NCBI RefSeq assembly: GCF_009727055.1
Contig: NC_052351.1
Location: 12,471,019 to 12,535,018 of the forward strand
Source of the DNA: Benincasa hispida
Taxonomy: Eukaryota > Streptophyta > Magnoliopsida > Cucurbitales > Cucurbitaceae
Direction of reading: 5' to 3'
DNA: 64,000 nt
The number at the start of each line of letters is the position of its first letter. Position 1 is the stretch's first letter. A program made the position numbers and the translations under genes. A model generated the notes under the pieces. The model was not told the origin of the DNA. It worked only from the letters and a program-made list of their open reading frames with translations, and made no database searches. This document shows, piece after piece, positions 1 to 11,805 of this stretch.

Positions 1-1393
1 TCTAATATATTTTCATTTTATATAATTAATTAAATAGAATTTATTTAATTAATTAGCTCATTTAATTAAATCACTTATTCAATTAATTAGTCCAATTAAA
101 TAACACTTATTTAATTTTGATTTGCACAATAATTAAATAATTACTTATATATTAAACCTAATTTAATGTATACATTTAATTATCATATACATCTCATGTA
201 TATGTGCAAAACCTCTCTATTAATAATTATTTGTGAATCTAATTTACTTGAATTAATTAATTTAAATCTTATTCAAATATTATTTTCCAATTATATATTA
301 ATCACATTAGTATATAGTTTCCTCAAATTAAGTTGAACAATTCAAATTATCCCTCTTAAGTATCCTCTAGTGAGCTTAGAGGGGACCTGGTGGACCTGTA
401 GATCAGAAGCTCTAATGATATGAGATTAATTGGTTAAACTCATTAACTAAGTTAATTAATATTTATTAATTGTGAGTACACTCCACTAAAGACCCACAAC
501 TGCACTCTTCTCACTACATATATACTTCTATGTCCATGGATATAGACCAGGACCAGCAAGTTGTCCTTCAGGAGTGTTTGCAACTTCAACTAGGTCAAAT
601 TACCATTTTATCCTTAGGTTATCTCTGACTCTTTAAGTATCAGTGCTCCTCTAATGAACAACCTATTTATGGTCCAACCAATAAATAGAAACCCTCTCAG
701 GCCAATGAGAGGATAAGGCTCTTTATTCAAATTCCGGAGATACCACTTAAAGGAACGTTCATCTACTTATCCTGAAGGAGGGATAGAGGGAATTCTGTCT
801 TGTTTTATTATGTTCCCAACTCCCCACTCAGTCTTGTCCCCAAAATGGTAGGCATATTGAGTCGGCGATCTAGCTGCCCTCACCCATGAAATTCAAAGGA
901 CAATCCCTTGTGAACAAGAGTTCATAATATACTCAGGATTGAGACAAAGTCGCCTAGGTCATCCTATTGAAATAAGAACCAAACTAGTCAACGGTGTTAC
1001 ATCTAGTAGTTACTATTTCACGGTCTAGTCCTCTGCAAATTTTTCATAGGACACCTCCACTCGAGTGTCACCTACACGAACGCGCTGGATCATTACGTTT
1101 GTATCAAATACAAAGTGAGTCATATTCATAGTATTACCATGATAAGGTACTCAACCTTGTGCCTATACTATAAACCTTTTATGTTATATCTTGAACATTG
1201 ATTCTTATAGTCTCCACATTACAATTCAAGACTCATAGGACACCTTGGATGTTAGTTTATTGGATTTAAGGTTATTAAGACAAATTAGACAACAATGCAA
1301 GCAATAACTTGGTTTAACATCTATAACTCTTTATTGATGACGGCCAATTAATAACATTTACTATCTACAAGTTTTAGAGCATAAAACCTAACA
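1..1393 (-). mobile_element. Solo-type LTR (family A), left end outside window
   Basis: Antisense copy of the 2-kb LTR family that recurs through the window. It shares the ordered conserved blocks seen in every copy, such as 'cactccactaaagacc' near 480, 'aaaatggtaggcatattgag' near 843 and 'ttagtttattgga' near 1252. It ends in ATAAAACCTAACA at 1393, the complement of the TGTTAGG LTR start. Immediately to its right another copy of the same family continues from an internal position, so this LTR inserted into that one. The window edge removes its left end and left target duplication. Confidence 0.8.
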
Positions 1394-1843
1394 ATCGTGG
1401 TGAAATGTAAGTCTCTACTATTAACGACATTATTTAATGAAACTATTCATTTCATGGTCCGGTCTCATGCAAATCCTTTTGTATAGAATACCCTTGCTCA
1501 CATGTCTTTAATGAATGATCATAATCAAATCCTTTGTAGAACTTTACAATAATTGTAACATCTACAAAGCGGGTGTATTCATAGTGTCACCAGAATAAGG
1601 TACCTAGTCTTATCCATTTACTACAGACCATTTAGGTTATCACTTAAACACGATTCACCTGTATGTCTCTACATACATGTTTAAGTTACAGAAAATAACC
1701 TTGGATGCTAGTTTATTGGTTTTGTGGGTTAATGCTACTTAATGTCGAATAAAATAGCTCATATTTTATAAAATAAATAAATTATTTTTACATTACAATT
1801 ACAAACTACAAGACCCACGAGATCTAGGGCATCAACCCCAACA
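1394..1843 (-). mobile_element. Partial LTR (family A), host of the LTR at 1-1393
   Basis: The U3-end portion of a second antisense family-A LTR. It starts inside the LTR (block 'gaaatgtaagtctc') and runs to the terminus GGGCATCAACCCCAACA at 1843. This terminus matches the TGTTGGGGTTGATGCCC subfamily that includes the composite copia LTRs at 48388 and 62134. To the right it abuts a copia reverse transcriptase fragment whose homologous copy near 30155 runs through the junction uninterrupted, so this LTR inserted into that copia element. Confidence 0.7.
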
Positions 1844-3430
1844 TATATTATATCTAAAAATGAGGATTCTGAACCAAAATCTATTGAAAAATGTTGACAT
1901 AGAAAAGATTGACTTCAATGGAGAAAAGCAATCGGGGTAGAATTAAACTCACTTTCAAAACGTTAGATTTTTTTACCAATATTCCGAACACAAGAAGGTG
2001 TCAAACCTGTGAGATACGAATGAGTATTTGTGAGGAAAAGAAATGAAAATAATGAGATCACAAGATATAAAGAAAGACTAGTTGCAGAAGGCTTTTCATA
2101 AAAACTTGGTATTGATTATAAAGAGACATATTCTCCGGTGGTGGATGCAATTATACTAAGATATTTAATTGGTCTGACTGTGTATGAAAGTTTGGATATG
2201 CATCTTATGAATGTAGTCATAATATATTCATATAGATCTCTTGATATTGATATTTATATGAGAATCCCAAAAGGATTTAAGGTACTTGAAACATATAAAT
2301 CAAATTCTCAGGAATCGTATTCAATAAAGTTACAGAGATCGGTATAAAGAAATCACAATCAGGATTGTTATTATAACTATATATGTTGCCGACTTAAATA
2401 TAATAAAGACTCCTGAAGAGTTTTCAAAGACAATAAAATATCTTAAGAAAGAATTGAGATGAAAGATATCGAAAAAATAAAATTTTGCCTTGACTTGCAA
2501 ATTGATCATTTAACAGATGGGATATTTGTTCATTAGTCAACTTATACAGGAAAAGTTTTGAAAAGATTTTATATGGATAAAACACATCCATCGAACATTC
2601 CAATGGAAGTTCGTTCACTAGATGTGAAGAAAGACATATTTCGACCTGGAGATAATAATGAATAACTATTTGATCTTGAAGTACCATATCTTAGTGTAAT
2701 TGGTATACATATGTATCTTTCTAATAATACAAGATCAGATATTGTGTTTTTAATAAATTTATTAGCTAGATACAGTTCCTCTCCAACAAAAAGACATTGA
2801 AATGGAGTTAAGCATATATTTTGTTATCTTCGAGAAACGATCGATATGAGTTTGTTTTATGTAGATTCTGGATATTTATCTGATCCATACAAAACTAGAT
2901 CTTAAATAGGTTATTTGTTCACATGTGAAAGAACTACTATATCATGATTATTGGTGAAACAAACCATAACAACCACCTCCTCAAATCATGCTGGAATTCT
3001 TGCAATTCACGTGGCTAGTCGAGAAAGTATATGATTAAAATCAATTACTCAGTATATTCATAGAACATGTGGTTTGTCTTCTAGTAAAAATTTTCCAACG
3101 ATATCATACAAAGACAATACAACATGCATATCCCAAATCAAGTGAAGATATATTAAAAGAGTTAGAACAAAACATATTTTACCAAAGTTTTTCTACACTC
3201 ATGATCTTGACGAAAATGACATCACTGTACAACAAATTTATTCGAAAGATAGCCTGTCGGACTTATTTACAAAGGCAATACCTACCACAAACTTTGAAAA
3301 ACTAGTGCACAACAGTAGAATGCAACGACTCAGAGATCTCTCAAGTGATGTTTCTATGAGGGGGAGTACATTCATGTATGGTAATGAGAAATGATCTTTC
3401 TTGGCTAAATCTTGGATCATGTGTCAATTT
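1844..3430 (+). pseudogene. Ty1/copia reverse transcriptase-RNase H remnant (family B)
   Basis: Broken pol fragment reading, in changing frames, through RT (about 1850-2700) and RNase H (about 2700-3330). It is collinear with the better preserved copy at 30150-31780. Visible RT blocks include 'GVKPVRYE', 'KLGIDYKETYSPVVDA' and 'ESLDMHLMNVV'. The catalytic YVDD is changed to YVAD at 2382-2393. About 105 bp present in the other copy is missing near 2340. There are many stops, so it cannot make an active enzyme. A purine run (ATGAGGGGGAG, 3356-3366) follows the coding remnant. No own LTR is clear. Confidence 0.85.
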
Positions 3431-3771
3431 GATAACATATTTTAGTAGATAAGACATTACCTAGTATCTCAAAAGTCGCTAACAATGAAACTACGTGTGT
3501 CGTGTATGTTTATAAAAATGACAAATATAACAAGGTTTAAAGAGTAATTATGCAATTCAATATTTACTCTTTTAGTTTGGGGGAGGTTTCTGTTGAAGAA
3601 GGGAACACAAGCATCCAGTTTAAAAGGAAGCTATTCTTTAAAACGAAAGAAAACAACTCACATAAAAAGGAAAAAACTAATTCTAGGAGCCAAACATTTT
3701 CCAAAAAATTACATAGCAACCTATTTTTGAATAGTTGAAACATGAAGGTCAAAAGTAAATGGGATTAAAGA
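3431..3771. other. Spacer between copia remnant and gene 1
   Basis: AT-rich sequence with no coding signal that I can support. A second purine run followed by TG (TTTGGGGGAGG then TGTTGAAG, about 3577-3596) resembles a polypurine tract and LTR start, but no matching second LTR is visible. The right part probably includes the 3' UTR of gene 1, which ends its coding sequence at 3772 on the minus strand. Confidence 0.4.
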
Positions 3772-5646
3772 TCAATCGCTCCCCCATTTCTTTGCAACTC
3801 TCTCTTTGGCAGAGACTTCTTTGTTTGAAATATCTTCAACCTCAGCATAATTACTAGCAGAGGTGTTCCTCAAAATTTTTGAAGTAACAAAAGTCAATCC
3901 ATTTCTTGTTCCTCGCAAAGCATACAGCAGTGGGTTGAAAACAACAGCAAGCAACAGTTCGCCTTTTGCAACTATGAGATACTTTTATTGAAAATTTGCA
4001 GCAGTGAAATGAGAGATTAGATGGTTAGATTGCATTCCAAAACAATATATGCAGAATCTATGATGGGTGAAGGAAAATACTTACCATGACAATTATACCT
4101 AAAACAGCAAGACTAGTCTGTTGTGCTTCTGGCCAGAATTGGTCATCAGACCAACCAAACCATCTGCCCGATCCAAACCAACCTCCTCGTCCACCACTGC
4201 CACCGCCACCCATCTCCTCTCTTTTCTTTATTTCATTATTCCATTTCTCAAATTCATTTTTCTTTCCCCCAAGTGCACTTTCTAATGCCTTCCTTGCCTG
4301 TTCCTGCTATCAACAAAGTCAAGGTAAATTTAAGCCAGATTTTCTTTTGTTCCAATTCCATAACACACTTTGTTGTGTTGGGCACAATAATAAAGAAGAA
4401 TGCACGGCAAGTTTGTATATGGAGCAAATTAGGTGCATATTGGATCACACAAAATTAAACAACATAAAGTCAATTCTCTATTTTTTCTTCTTTTGGGAGG
4501 AAAGCCAAGGGATGGATGTGCATATCTAACAATAATGACACTGCCCTGGGGAAAAGGGAAATAAGTAACAGGGTAAGTACAACTACCAAGGATAAATGTT
4601 AGTCATTTTCTGATTCCCATGGATGAAAAAAGATGGGATAGAAGAATGCTTCCAAAAAATAATTGAAACAGACAGAAAAAAGTTGAAGTCCTCTCTCAAA
4701 CAGGAGTAGAACAATTCACACTTCAATTTTTCAGCAGCCAGTCTATTAGATTGGTGGACTCTTTTAAGTTTTTTTTCCCTCGTAGGATGAAATTTAATTA
4801 ACGAAAGCAGTCAGATACAGTTGGAAAGCCAGCATCAACAGAGCACATGCAATCGCCGAAGCAAGTATAACTCAACTGATGTGCTAGCAACTAAGAGGTC
4901 TGTGCTTCAAATTCTCCAACCCTATTGTATTAAAAATAGAAGTATATGCAACTTTGACAATAAAGCTTCCAGGCTTCTTCATACAAAAGCTCAAATTTAT
5001 AGTCTTCTAAGTTAAAGAACTCAAGTACAGGATGATTAGTATGCAATAAAATTTTCTAATAAATGTACAAATAGCTAGCAATACCAAGCAAAGCTATCCA
5101 ATTCTCATCCACTTTATGTCTGTTATGGAATAAGGTAACTAGGGTATTAAGCTTCAACTCCATATTATCCCTATCTCCCATCCTAGCTCTGAAGTAATTA
5201 CCCAACCCCTCAGTTTCCCTTCCATATGTTTCTCAAATTTCCCCCAAAAAGTAAGCCACAGAAGGCAAATCCACGGCATAAAGTTTCGCCACCCATTTAT
5301 ATTTCCTCGAAAAAGTAAAGAAAATCCAGCCGGAAATATCAATCTCAGAAAATTAACTAGGTTATTGACAACGAACACAACATAAAAAGAGAACAAGCTA
5401 CAAATTCTAATCAGTTGAAGGTTGAAAGAAACAAAGAAAAGAAAAACGCAGCACCTCTCTTCGATTATCGGGGAAAAGGCAAGAGAATCTGCCGTTGCAC
5501 TTGAGGTTGGACTGTAAAAGCGCCCAATTGTGTGTTGCATTACGAGGGCGAAGTAATAGGAGGGCGGAGCAAGTTAGGTCACCGGAAATCGAGGTCGATA
5601 AGGCCAGAATCGGAGTTGGGGGTCTTAGATTGAGAACCTGAAGCAT
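3772..5646 (-). CDS. Predicted plastid-targeted Gly-rich membrane protein (3 exons, 207 aa)
   Basis: Seen: exon 1 5455-5646, exon 2 4085-4306, exon 3 3772-3981, giving 192+222+210 bp with all junctions in frame. Donors are GAG|GTGCTG and ATG|GTAAGT; acceptors are GATAG| and AAAAG|. Residues 1-64 are Ser/Leu/Arg/Asn-rich with few acids, as in a chloroplast transit peptide. Residues 65-95 are a charged helix. Residues 97-106 are a Gly run, followed by two WFG repeats. Residues about 128-143 and 146-160 are hydrophobic and probably cross a membrane. The tail is polar and ends KKWGSD. Inferred: an envelope or thylakoid membrane protein. I recognise the look of a conserved plant protein of unknown function but cannot name it. 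The start is the first ATG; an upstream in-frame GTG codon was not used. Intron 1 is 1148 bp, intron 2 is 103 bp. It is the only intact gene between two transposon blocks. Confidence 0.82.
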
Positions 5647-5844
5647 TGTTTTAGCATCTCCCGGCCAATAACCCACGGCCTCTGCGCTTTCAAATGTGAT
5701 GGGCAGAGTCAGAGAAGAAACACGAGCGCTAGCCTTTGGCCTCGGGGTTTCGGGGAATGCATTGCGTCGTAAGGGATAACTTTATGGTATTAAACTAATG
5801 AAATATAAGAAAGGTAATAATATCTCCTTCCTCCTTAGGTTTTG

Positions 5845-6375
5845 GATTAGCTTTTATTAATTTCCTAGATTTTAAAATGTTATATATTTAATTTTAAAAT
5901 TTTGCGTTTGGTTTCAATTTAGTCTCTAAATTTCAAAATATTACAATTTTTTCTGAGTTTTGTTTCAATTTGGTCTTTGGGTTTTAAGATTTTATATTTT
6001 TAACATCATTTTTTCTACTAAATACACATTTTCAATCATTGACGTCAATTTCTATTAATTAATTAAAATAGTTGTGAAGTAAAATTTTAAATTTAAATTT
6101 AAAAGTGATAAAAATAATGAAACTTAATTCATTATAATTATTTTAATAATTTTTAATTTATTTACATAAATTAATTTTAAAGGTGGAAAATGTATATTTA
6201 GTAAAAATCAAGGTTAAAAGTGTAAATCCTGAAATATAGAGACCAAATTGAAGTGAAACTCAAATGTAAAGGGTAAAATTGTAGTATTTTGAAATTAGGG
6301 ATTAAGTTGAAACCAAACTTAAAACTTAGGGACTAAATGTATAACACTTTAAAATTTAGGGACTAAATAGAAACT
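5845..6375. mobile_element. Foldback MITE with arms of about 200 bp
   Basis: The segment 5850-6050 and the reverse complement of 6170-6372 match over most of their length. Examples are 'gtttggtttcaattta' at about 5908 against the complement of 'taagttgaaaccaaac' at about 6303, and 'actaaatacacattttc' near 6018 against the complement of 'gaaaatgtatatttagt' near 6186. The loop is about 120 bp of AT-rich DNA. There is no coding capacity. The motif 'agggactaaat' near the ends is common in plant foldback elements. I could not define a target duplication. It lies upstream of gene 1, so it might affect its promoter. Confidence 0.7.
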
Positions 6376-6535
6376 AGATCCAAAAAACCAAAGATGTATT
6401 TTTCCTATAGAAAAGTGAGCTTGTCACACGATAGTTGGCATAAAGTCTCTTCAAAATCATCCTCAAATCATTAACTAAAAAACACATTCAATATTCTCTT
6501 CTCAATTTGATCTTTAATTTTTTAGGCTCCAAATT

Positions 6536-6919
6536 TGATATATATAATATATATTATAAAATAGATTTTCAATGCTTAATGACATTCTCCCACTAACCCC
6601 ATATGTGTTTATACATGTTGTCCATATGCCATACAATTACTGACTTTTAGTATCCATGTACTTCCACCTCATATTTGTCACATTGGCTATAAATAGTGGC
6701 AATTGGTGAATTTAAGAAAAATATATATTGCTGAATTTTGAAGAGACTTTTTGGAGAGAAATTTAAAAAGAAAAATTTCATAATTTTCATTTTTCTCTAA
6801 TTTCTCATCTTTTGTTCTTTAATTTTTTATTTATATATTATGTTATATTTAATTTAATATTATATTTTCTCGATATTCGTATTTTCGTCGTGCCCATTTT
6901 TCTTCTCAATTTTACAACA
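6536..6919 (+). mobile_element. 5' LTR of Ty1/copia family B
   Basis: A 384-bp LTR starting TGATATATATAATATA and ending TTTTACAACA. It matches 31923-32418 closely: shared blocks include 'aatgcttaatgacattct', 'catgttgtccatat' and 'ctataaatagtg'. The terminal position here is set by the downstream family-B gag reading and, in the other copy, by an upstream polypurine tract. It carries a TATAAATAG box near 6690. The following bases (CTTTATTAGCAGAAGC) sit where a primer binding site is expected, but match initiator tRNA-Met poorly. Confidence 0.75.
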
Positions 6920-8640
6920 CTTTATTAGCAGAAGCTCCCGTTATTTCCTATGATAAAGGTAGGTCCTAAAGGTATATCATTTTCTCCTATTCGTTATGAT
7001 TAATAAATTAATTGTTGTTTTGCATGTTTTATATATATATATATATATTAAATTTTTAATATAAATAAAATGTTTCGTGATAGTGTTACCATGAAAAATC
7101 TTACAAAATTAGAATTCATAACCTTTAACATTAATGATAATAATTATTTGTCATGAGTGTTTGATGCTGAAATGTACCTGGATGCCATAAAAATATGATC
7201 ATTAGGAAAATATTATTCTTCCTAAAGCTCATTGTGAATGGATACACTTGAGGCTCCAAGATTTGAGATCAATATGTTAGATAAAATATTTTTCTACATT
7301 TCGTGTCTCGGATATGCTCATGCAATAGCAATATCATAGATGAAAAATCATGAATCTCGACCAACTAGAACAACACCATTTCCTGAAATGAATGTTGTAA
7401 ATTTTAATAATTGTGATCATGGTTGAGGTCATGACCGCGATAGAGGAAGAAATAAGTATTCTTCGTGATGATTGTTATAATCATCCAAATTTCAAGAGAA
7501 CCACATGAAATGATGATTGTAAAGGAAAAACTCCACAAGATAATAATTCAAGAAAAATGAAAAATGTGGAAGCAAGATTTGTGTAGCAGGAAAATGATAT
7601 ATGTGGCCCATCCAATATGATAAATGTTGATGTGCCAGACCTTTTCGAATCTCCTGAAACAAAAATTGCCACAATTGATGACATAACAAGTGTTTCTTTC
7701 AATTTTGAGAATTACAAAATTAATGCTTTTTCTAGAATCTATTTTTCATGTTATCTTTAGTTAAGATTATTGAACTTTTAATATTCAAAGTTTTGTTTCT
7801 CTTATTGTCATCATTTTGTTTAATGAAGAAACGTGGATAATTTTCATATTTTGAGTGACTAAGCAATGAGCAATGAAGATGGCAGACTGTGAAACTATAC
7901 ACACAATACTTACAACCGAAAATATTTTTACAAATTGTTAATGTTGGAAGCAAAAATTAACACAATATTAGTTTTTGAAAACCTAATTGAATGATTTGGA
8001 AAAAATATATATATTATTTTACCTAGAGGAACAAAATTTACAATTGATAATAAATTGTTCCCTACTCAATGAAAAAGAAATCTACCGAGTTTTAAAGATA
8101 TACGTTGCAATGGTTATCATATTTGAGACTAATAGAAAGAATGAGAGAATATCTGTATATGATATCTACTGTCTCATATGAAAAGCGTATACTAGAAAAG
8201 TTATTTACTTTATCTTCTGGATTATATCATACTCATATACGAGTAATTTGAAACATATGCAACAATGTACCTGAAGTTCATGAATCCAGATATATTTGCT
8301 ATTTGACATGACAAATTGGATCATCCAGGATCTATATGATGAGAATAATTATTGAGAATTCATATGGACATCTATTGAAGAGCCAGAAGGTTCTTCAATC
8401 TAATGAATTATCATGCGATGCTTGCTCTCAAGGTATATTAATAATTAGACCATCACTAGCTAAAGTAGAAACTGAATCACCTGCATTTTTTGAACGAATT
8501 CATGGTGATATATATGGACCTATTAACCCACCAAGTGGATCATTTAGATATTTTATGGTATTAATAGACGCATCCAGTAAATGGTCACACGTGTGCTTAT
8601 TATCAAGTCGAAACCTTGCATTTGCAAGATTATTGGCCAA
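6920..8640 (+). pseudogene. Ty1/copia gag, zinc-finger, protease and integrase N-terminus (family B)
   Basis: Degenerate 5' half of a copia polyprotein. A gag-like N-terminus (KNLTKLEFITFN, then NNYLS*VFDAE) begins at about 7091 and carries an in-frame stop. An Arg/Gly/Asp-rich stretch near 7415-7460 marks the nucleic-acid-binding region. The GAG-pre-integrase and integrase start are readable at 8270-8640 (SCDACSQG as the Cys pair; FRYFMVLIDASSKWSH containing the first catalytic Asp). It stops abruptly after FARLLA at about 8640, where Ty3 sequence begins. The part that should follow, integrase C-terminus to RNase H, is found at 25488-31830. Multiple stops and frameshifts make it inactive. 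Confidence 0.8.
7029..7049. repeat. (TA)n microsatellite
   Basis: About ten uninterrupted TA units within the leader of the family-B copia element. This is slippage-prone sequence with no further signal. Confidence 0.9.
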
Positions 8641-9316
8641 AAGTAGGGAATGCAAGTAAGAAGCACTGTCAAGCAATGACTCTGAGAAGTGGAAAACCAT
8701 TTGCCAAAAAATTTGGAAGAAGTAACCCAACAGTTAGACCAACAATTGAGGAAAACAACAATTCTATTAATTAGTAACCAATCAACCAACCAATGAAGAA
8801 TTCTGAAACACTAGACTCAATGCAAGAAAAACAAGTTAGAAAACATAGAATCTCATCTGCAAATGCTACAATTTCAAAAGCGTCATCAGAAATGCGTTCA
8901 TCTACTTATCCATAGAGATTGAAGAAAAAGAGTGATGGAGGTAAGTTTCGACGCTTCTTGGATGTACTAAAGCAACTGCACATAAACATTCCATTAGTCG
9001 AAGTGTTGAAGCAGATGTCCGCGTATGTGAAGTTTCTAAAAGATATACTTTCCAAGAAGAGAAGAATAGAAGAGTTTGAAATGATAGAACTGACGCAAGA
9101 ATGCAGTACCATGCTTCTGGAGAACATCCTAGCATAAAAAGAGAGATCTCGGGAGCTTCACCATCCCATGTTCTATTGGAGACATCGGCATAGGGCAAGC
9201 TCTATGTTACCTAAGGGTGAGTATTAACCTGATGCCTCTATCTATCTTTAAGAAGTTAGGGATTGGTGAAGCAAGGCCAACATCAGTAACACTATAGTTG
9301 GTAGATTGTTCCTTAG
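8641..9316 (+). pseudogene. Ty3 (Athila-like) gag C-terminus and first half of protease, element 1
   Basis: Starts at the junction with copia near 8640. The reading MTLRSGKPFAKK (about 8677-8712) matches the T-L-R-S-G-K signature at the gag end of Athila-type Ty3 elements. It continues with a linker (FLDVLKQLHINIPLVEVLKQ, about 8955-9014) and the protease start, where the Asp-Ser/Thr-Gly core (usually D-L-G-A-S) is destroyed to LRVSI. Reading breaks off at the family-A LTR inserted at 9317 and resumes at 11385. The 5' LTR and gag N-terminus are absent. Inactive. Confidence 0.78.
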
Positions 9317-11379
9317 TGTTAGGATGTATGTCCTAAATCCTCATAGTCATATGTTATTGAAATAATAATTGATTATTTTATATATACAATAATCCATTAA
9401 AGAAAGATCTAAGGTTATTTTATGTAACTTAAACATGTATGTGATTGACATACAAGTAGATCATGTTTAAGTAATAACCTAATAATCTGTAGTATATGAA
9501 TAAGATTGGGTGTCTTATTTTGATGACACTACGAATATGACCCACTTTGTAATTGTTACAATAGTTGTAAAATGTTACAAACGATTTGATCCTAATCGTT
9601 CATGTGAAGACATGTGAATGAAAGTATCATATACAAAGAGTTTGTATAAGATCAAACCGTAAAATGATTAGTCTCTCTTTATAACACCGTTGATTGAAGA
9701 GATTAACATTTCATAGGATGACTATAGGTTACTCGACCTTAATCCTAAATGAGTTGTGAACTTCTGTCTATGAGGGCAATTCTTTGATCTGTATAGGTGA
9801 GAGTGACCAAATTCGTCGACTCAATATGCCTACTATTTTGGGGATTTATCTGAGTAGGGAGCTGGGAACACAACTGCACAAGATATAACTCACTCCATCT
9901 CATCTTTAAGGTAAGTAAATGAATTGTTCCCTTAATAGCTGATTTCGAGTCTTAAACAATGAGGCTTTACTCTCTCACTGGTTCGAGAGAGATTAGTTTA
10001 TAGTTGGACTATGAACTCTTTGTTCATTAAAGGGATTGATGGTACTTAAGGAGTTAGATGTAACCACAGGGATAAAACGGTAATTTAATCCAGCTATATT
10101 ACATGGAATTCATAAAGGTCGACTTACTTTTGATTGGCTATATCCATGGATACAGAAATATGTTTATAGTGCAAAAAGTGCAACTGTGGGTCTTTAGTGG
10201 AGTGACTTGCAGTTAATGAATGTTGATTAATTTAATTAAAGAGTTTTATTAATTAATCTCATATCATTGGAGCTTTTAATCTGTAGGTCCATTAGATCCC
10301 TTTGCTAGGTCACTATGGGTAAAACTAAGAATCAATTAGTTTTGGGTTAATTTGAATTGTTCAAATTAAATAAAGGGAATTAATTGTATAAGATACAATT
10401 AATATAATGTATATAAATACATTATAATATAAAGTTAATTTTGGATTAGATTCAAAATTATAATTTATTATGAGAGAGATAAATATTTGAATAAGATTCA
10501 AATATTATTTATATGAATAAGATTCATATAAAACTATAGGTTAAAATTAATATGAATAACATTCAAATTAAATCTATAAGTTAATGAGAGAATAATGTAT
10601 TTGAATAAGATTCAAATATTAAATAAACTATAGGTTAAGTTTGATATGAATGAGATTCATATTAAAACTATAGGTTAAGTTTGATATGAATGAGATTCAT
10701 ATTAAAACTATAATATATGAGAGGAAATACATTAGAATATGATTCAGATGTGACATTAATTAAATATATGATATTTAGTTAATTGATTTAATTAATTAGA
10801 TTAAGTTATATATATTAGACTAAATTAAATTAAATTAAATAGGATTTAATTTAATATTAAATTAAAAGTTAATGTTAACTCCCCAGCAGTTAGCAAGGGG
10901 AGTTAACGTGCGGTCGAGGGATCTCTCCTCACATGAGTGATACACAAGGTGGTGCTAATACAGAAGAAGAGAGTTCTTCCAGAGAAATGGTTTTTCACTC
11001 AACTTCCTCTCTAGAAAATAGAAATTTCTTTATCTCTCAAATTGAGTTTTCTTACCAAAATCAAAGAGCCTACACATCCTTTATTCTTAATCTTGAGAAT
11101 AGTAAGGAAGGCCCAATGATGATGTCCTGTTGTACGTTGAGTTCGAGGGAGAAGTCTGTGTAGAGGAGTTTGTGGTTGTTTGTGAGTTACAGAGAAGAAT
11201 TCTTTGAAGACGGTCTTCAAAGGTTAGTTCTTCTAATCTCTCTATCCTCTATACAACATGCTTATGAGTTTTTTGTTTATCTTGTATATTGTATGTTTCT
11301 CTGTTTCTTCTTGATTTCCAAAATGAATTTTGTAAGCACGCGTGTTCACGCACTTCTGCTAAGGAATTCGATTCTTTCA
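9317..11379 (+). mobile_element. Solo LTR (family A), 2063 bp
   Basis: Begins TGTTAGGATGTATGTCC and ends GATTCTTTCA. It is flanked by CTTAG (9312-9316) and CATAG (11380-11384), a 5-bp target duplication with one mismatch. Removing it rejoins the Ty3 protease reading (linker to [15 protein letters not shown]). Conserved family blocks are present, including 'tggggatttatctgagtagg' near 9838 and 'actatgggt' near 10310. There is no internal retroelement sequence, primer binding site or polypurine tract, so it is a solo LTR. The segment 10480-10740 contains repeated TATGAAT/ATTCATA units, which are short palindromes. Confidence 0.88.
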
Positions 11380-11805
11380 CATAGCACATCTAGAGGGCAA
11401 AATTGAAGATGTCTTGGTTAAGGTTGATAAGTTTATCTTTCCCGCAGACTTCATAATCTTGGATTATGAAGCGGATAGAGATATGCCCATAATTTTGTGT
11501 AGATCATTTCTATCAATAGGGCAAACGCTAATTGATGTTTAGAAAGGAGAAATAATCATGAAGGTGAATGGACAACAAGTGAAATTCAACATACTCAAGG
11601 AGTTAGAATACCCTGATGAATTAGACGTGTGCCACATGAATAACATAAAAGGCAAGTGGGAATATGAAATAGATTCTGAAAGTGATGCATAAGAAGAAAA
11701 ATAATAAGAAGAAGTGACGCACAACACCAAGTTCCATAAGGAACTATGCACGAGGAAGAGGCAAGCGAAAGAAATAAAGAGGATTGTGGTAAGTCAGTTT
11801 GTGTT
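11380..11805 (+). pseudogene. Second half of Ty3 protease, element 1
   Basis: Continuation of the protease interrupted at 9317. It reads [20 protein letters not shown], then [19 protein letters not shown] (normally an I-L-G-R-P-F-L flap region, here G to C and P to S), then KGEIIMKVNGQQVKFN. In-frame stops follow TLIDV and occur after SESDA. An acidic tail precedes the junction with a second Ty3 protease near 11806. Confidence 0.75.

Noticed and set aside
4086..4529. 147-codon open stretch on the plus strand, Pro-rich
   Set aside because: It is the antisense shadow of gene 1 exon 2; the Pro run is the complement of the Gly run.
9312..11384. LTR end two bases further right (TTCACA at 11382)
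   Set aside because: Ending at TTTCA gives a 5-bp duplication with one mismatch; the longer end gives none.
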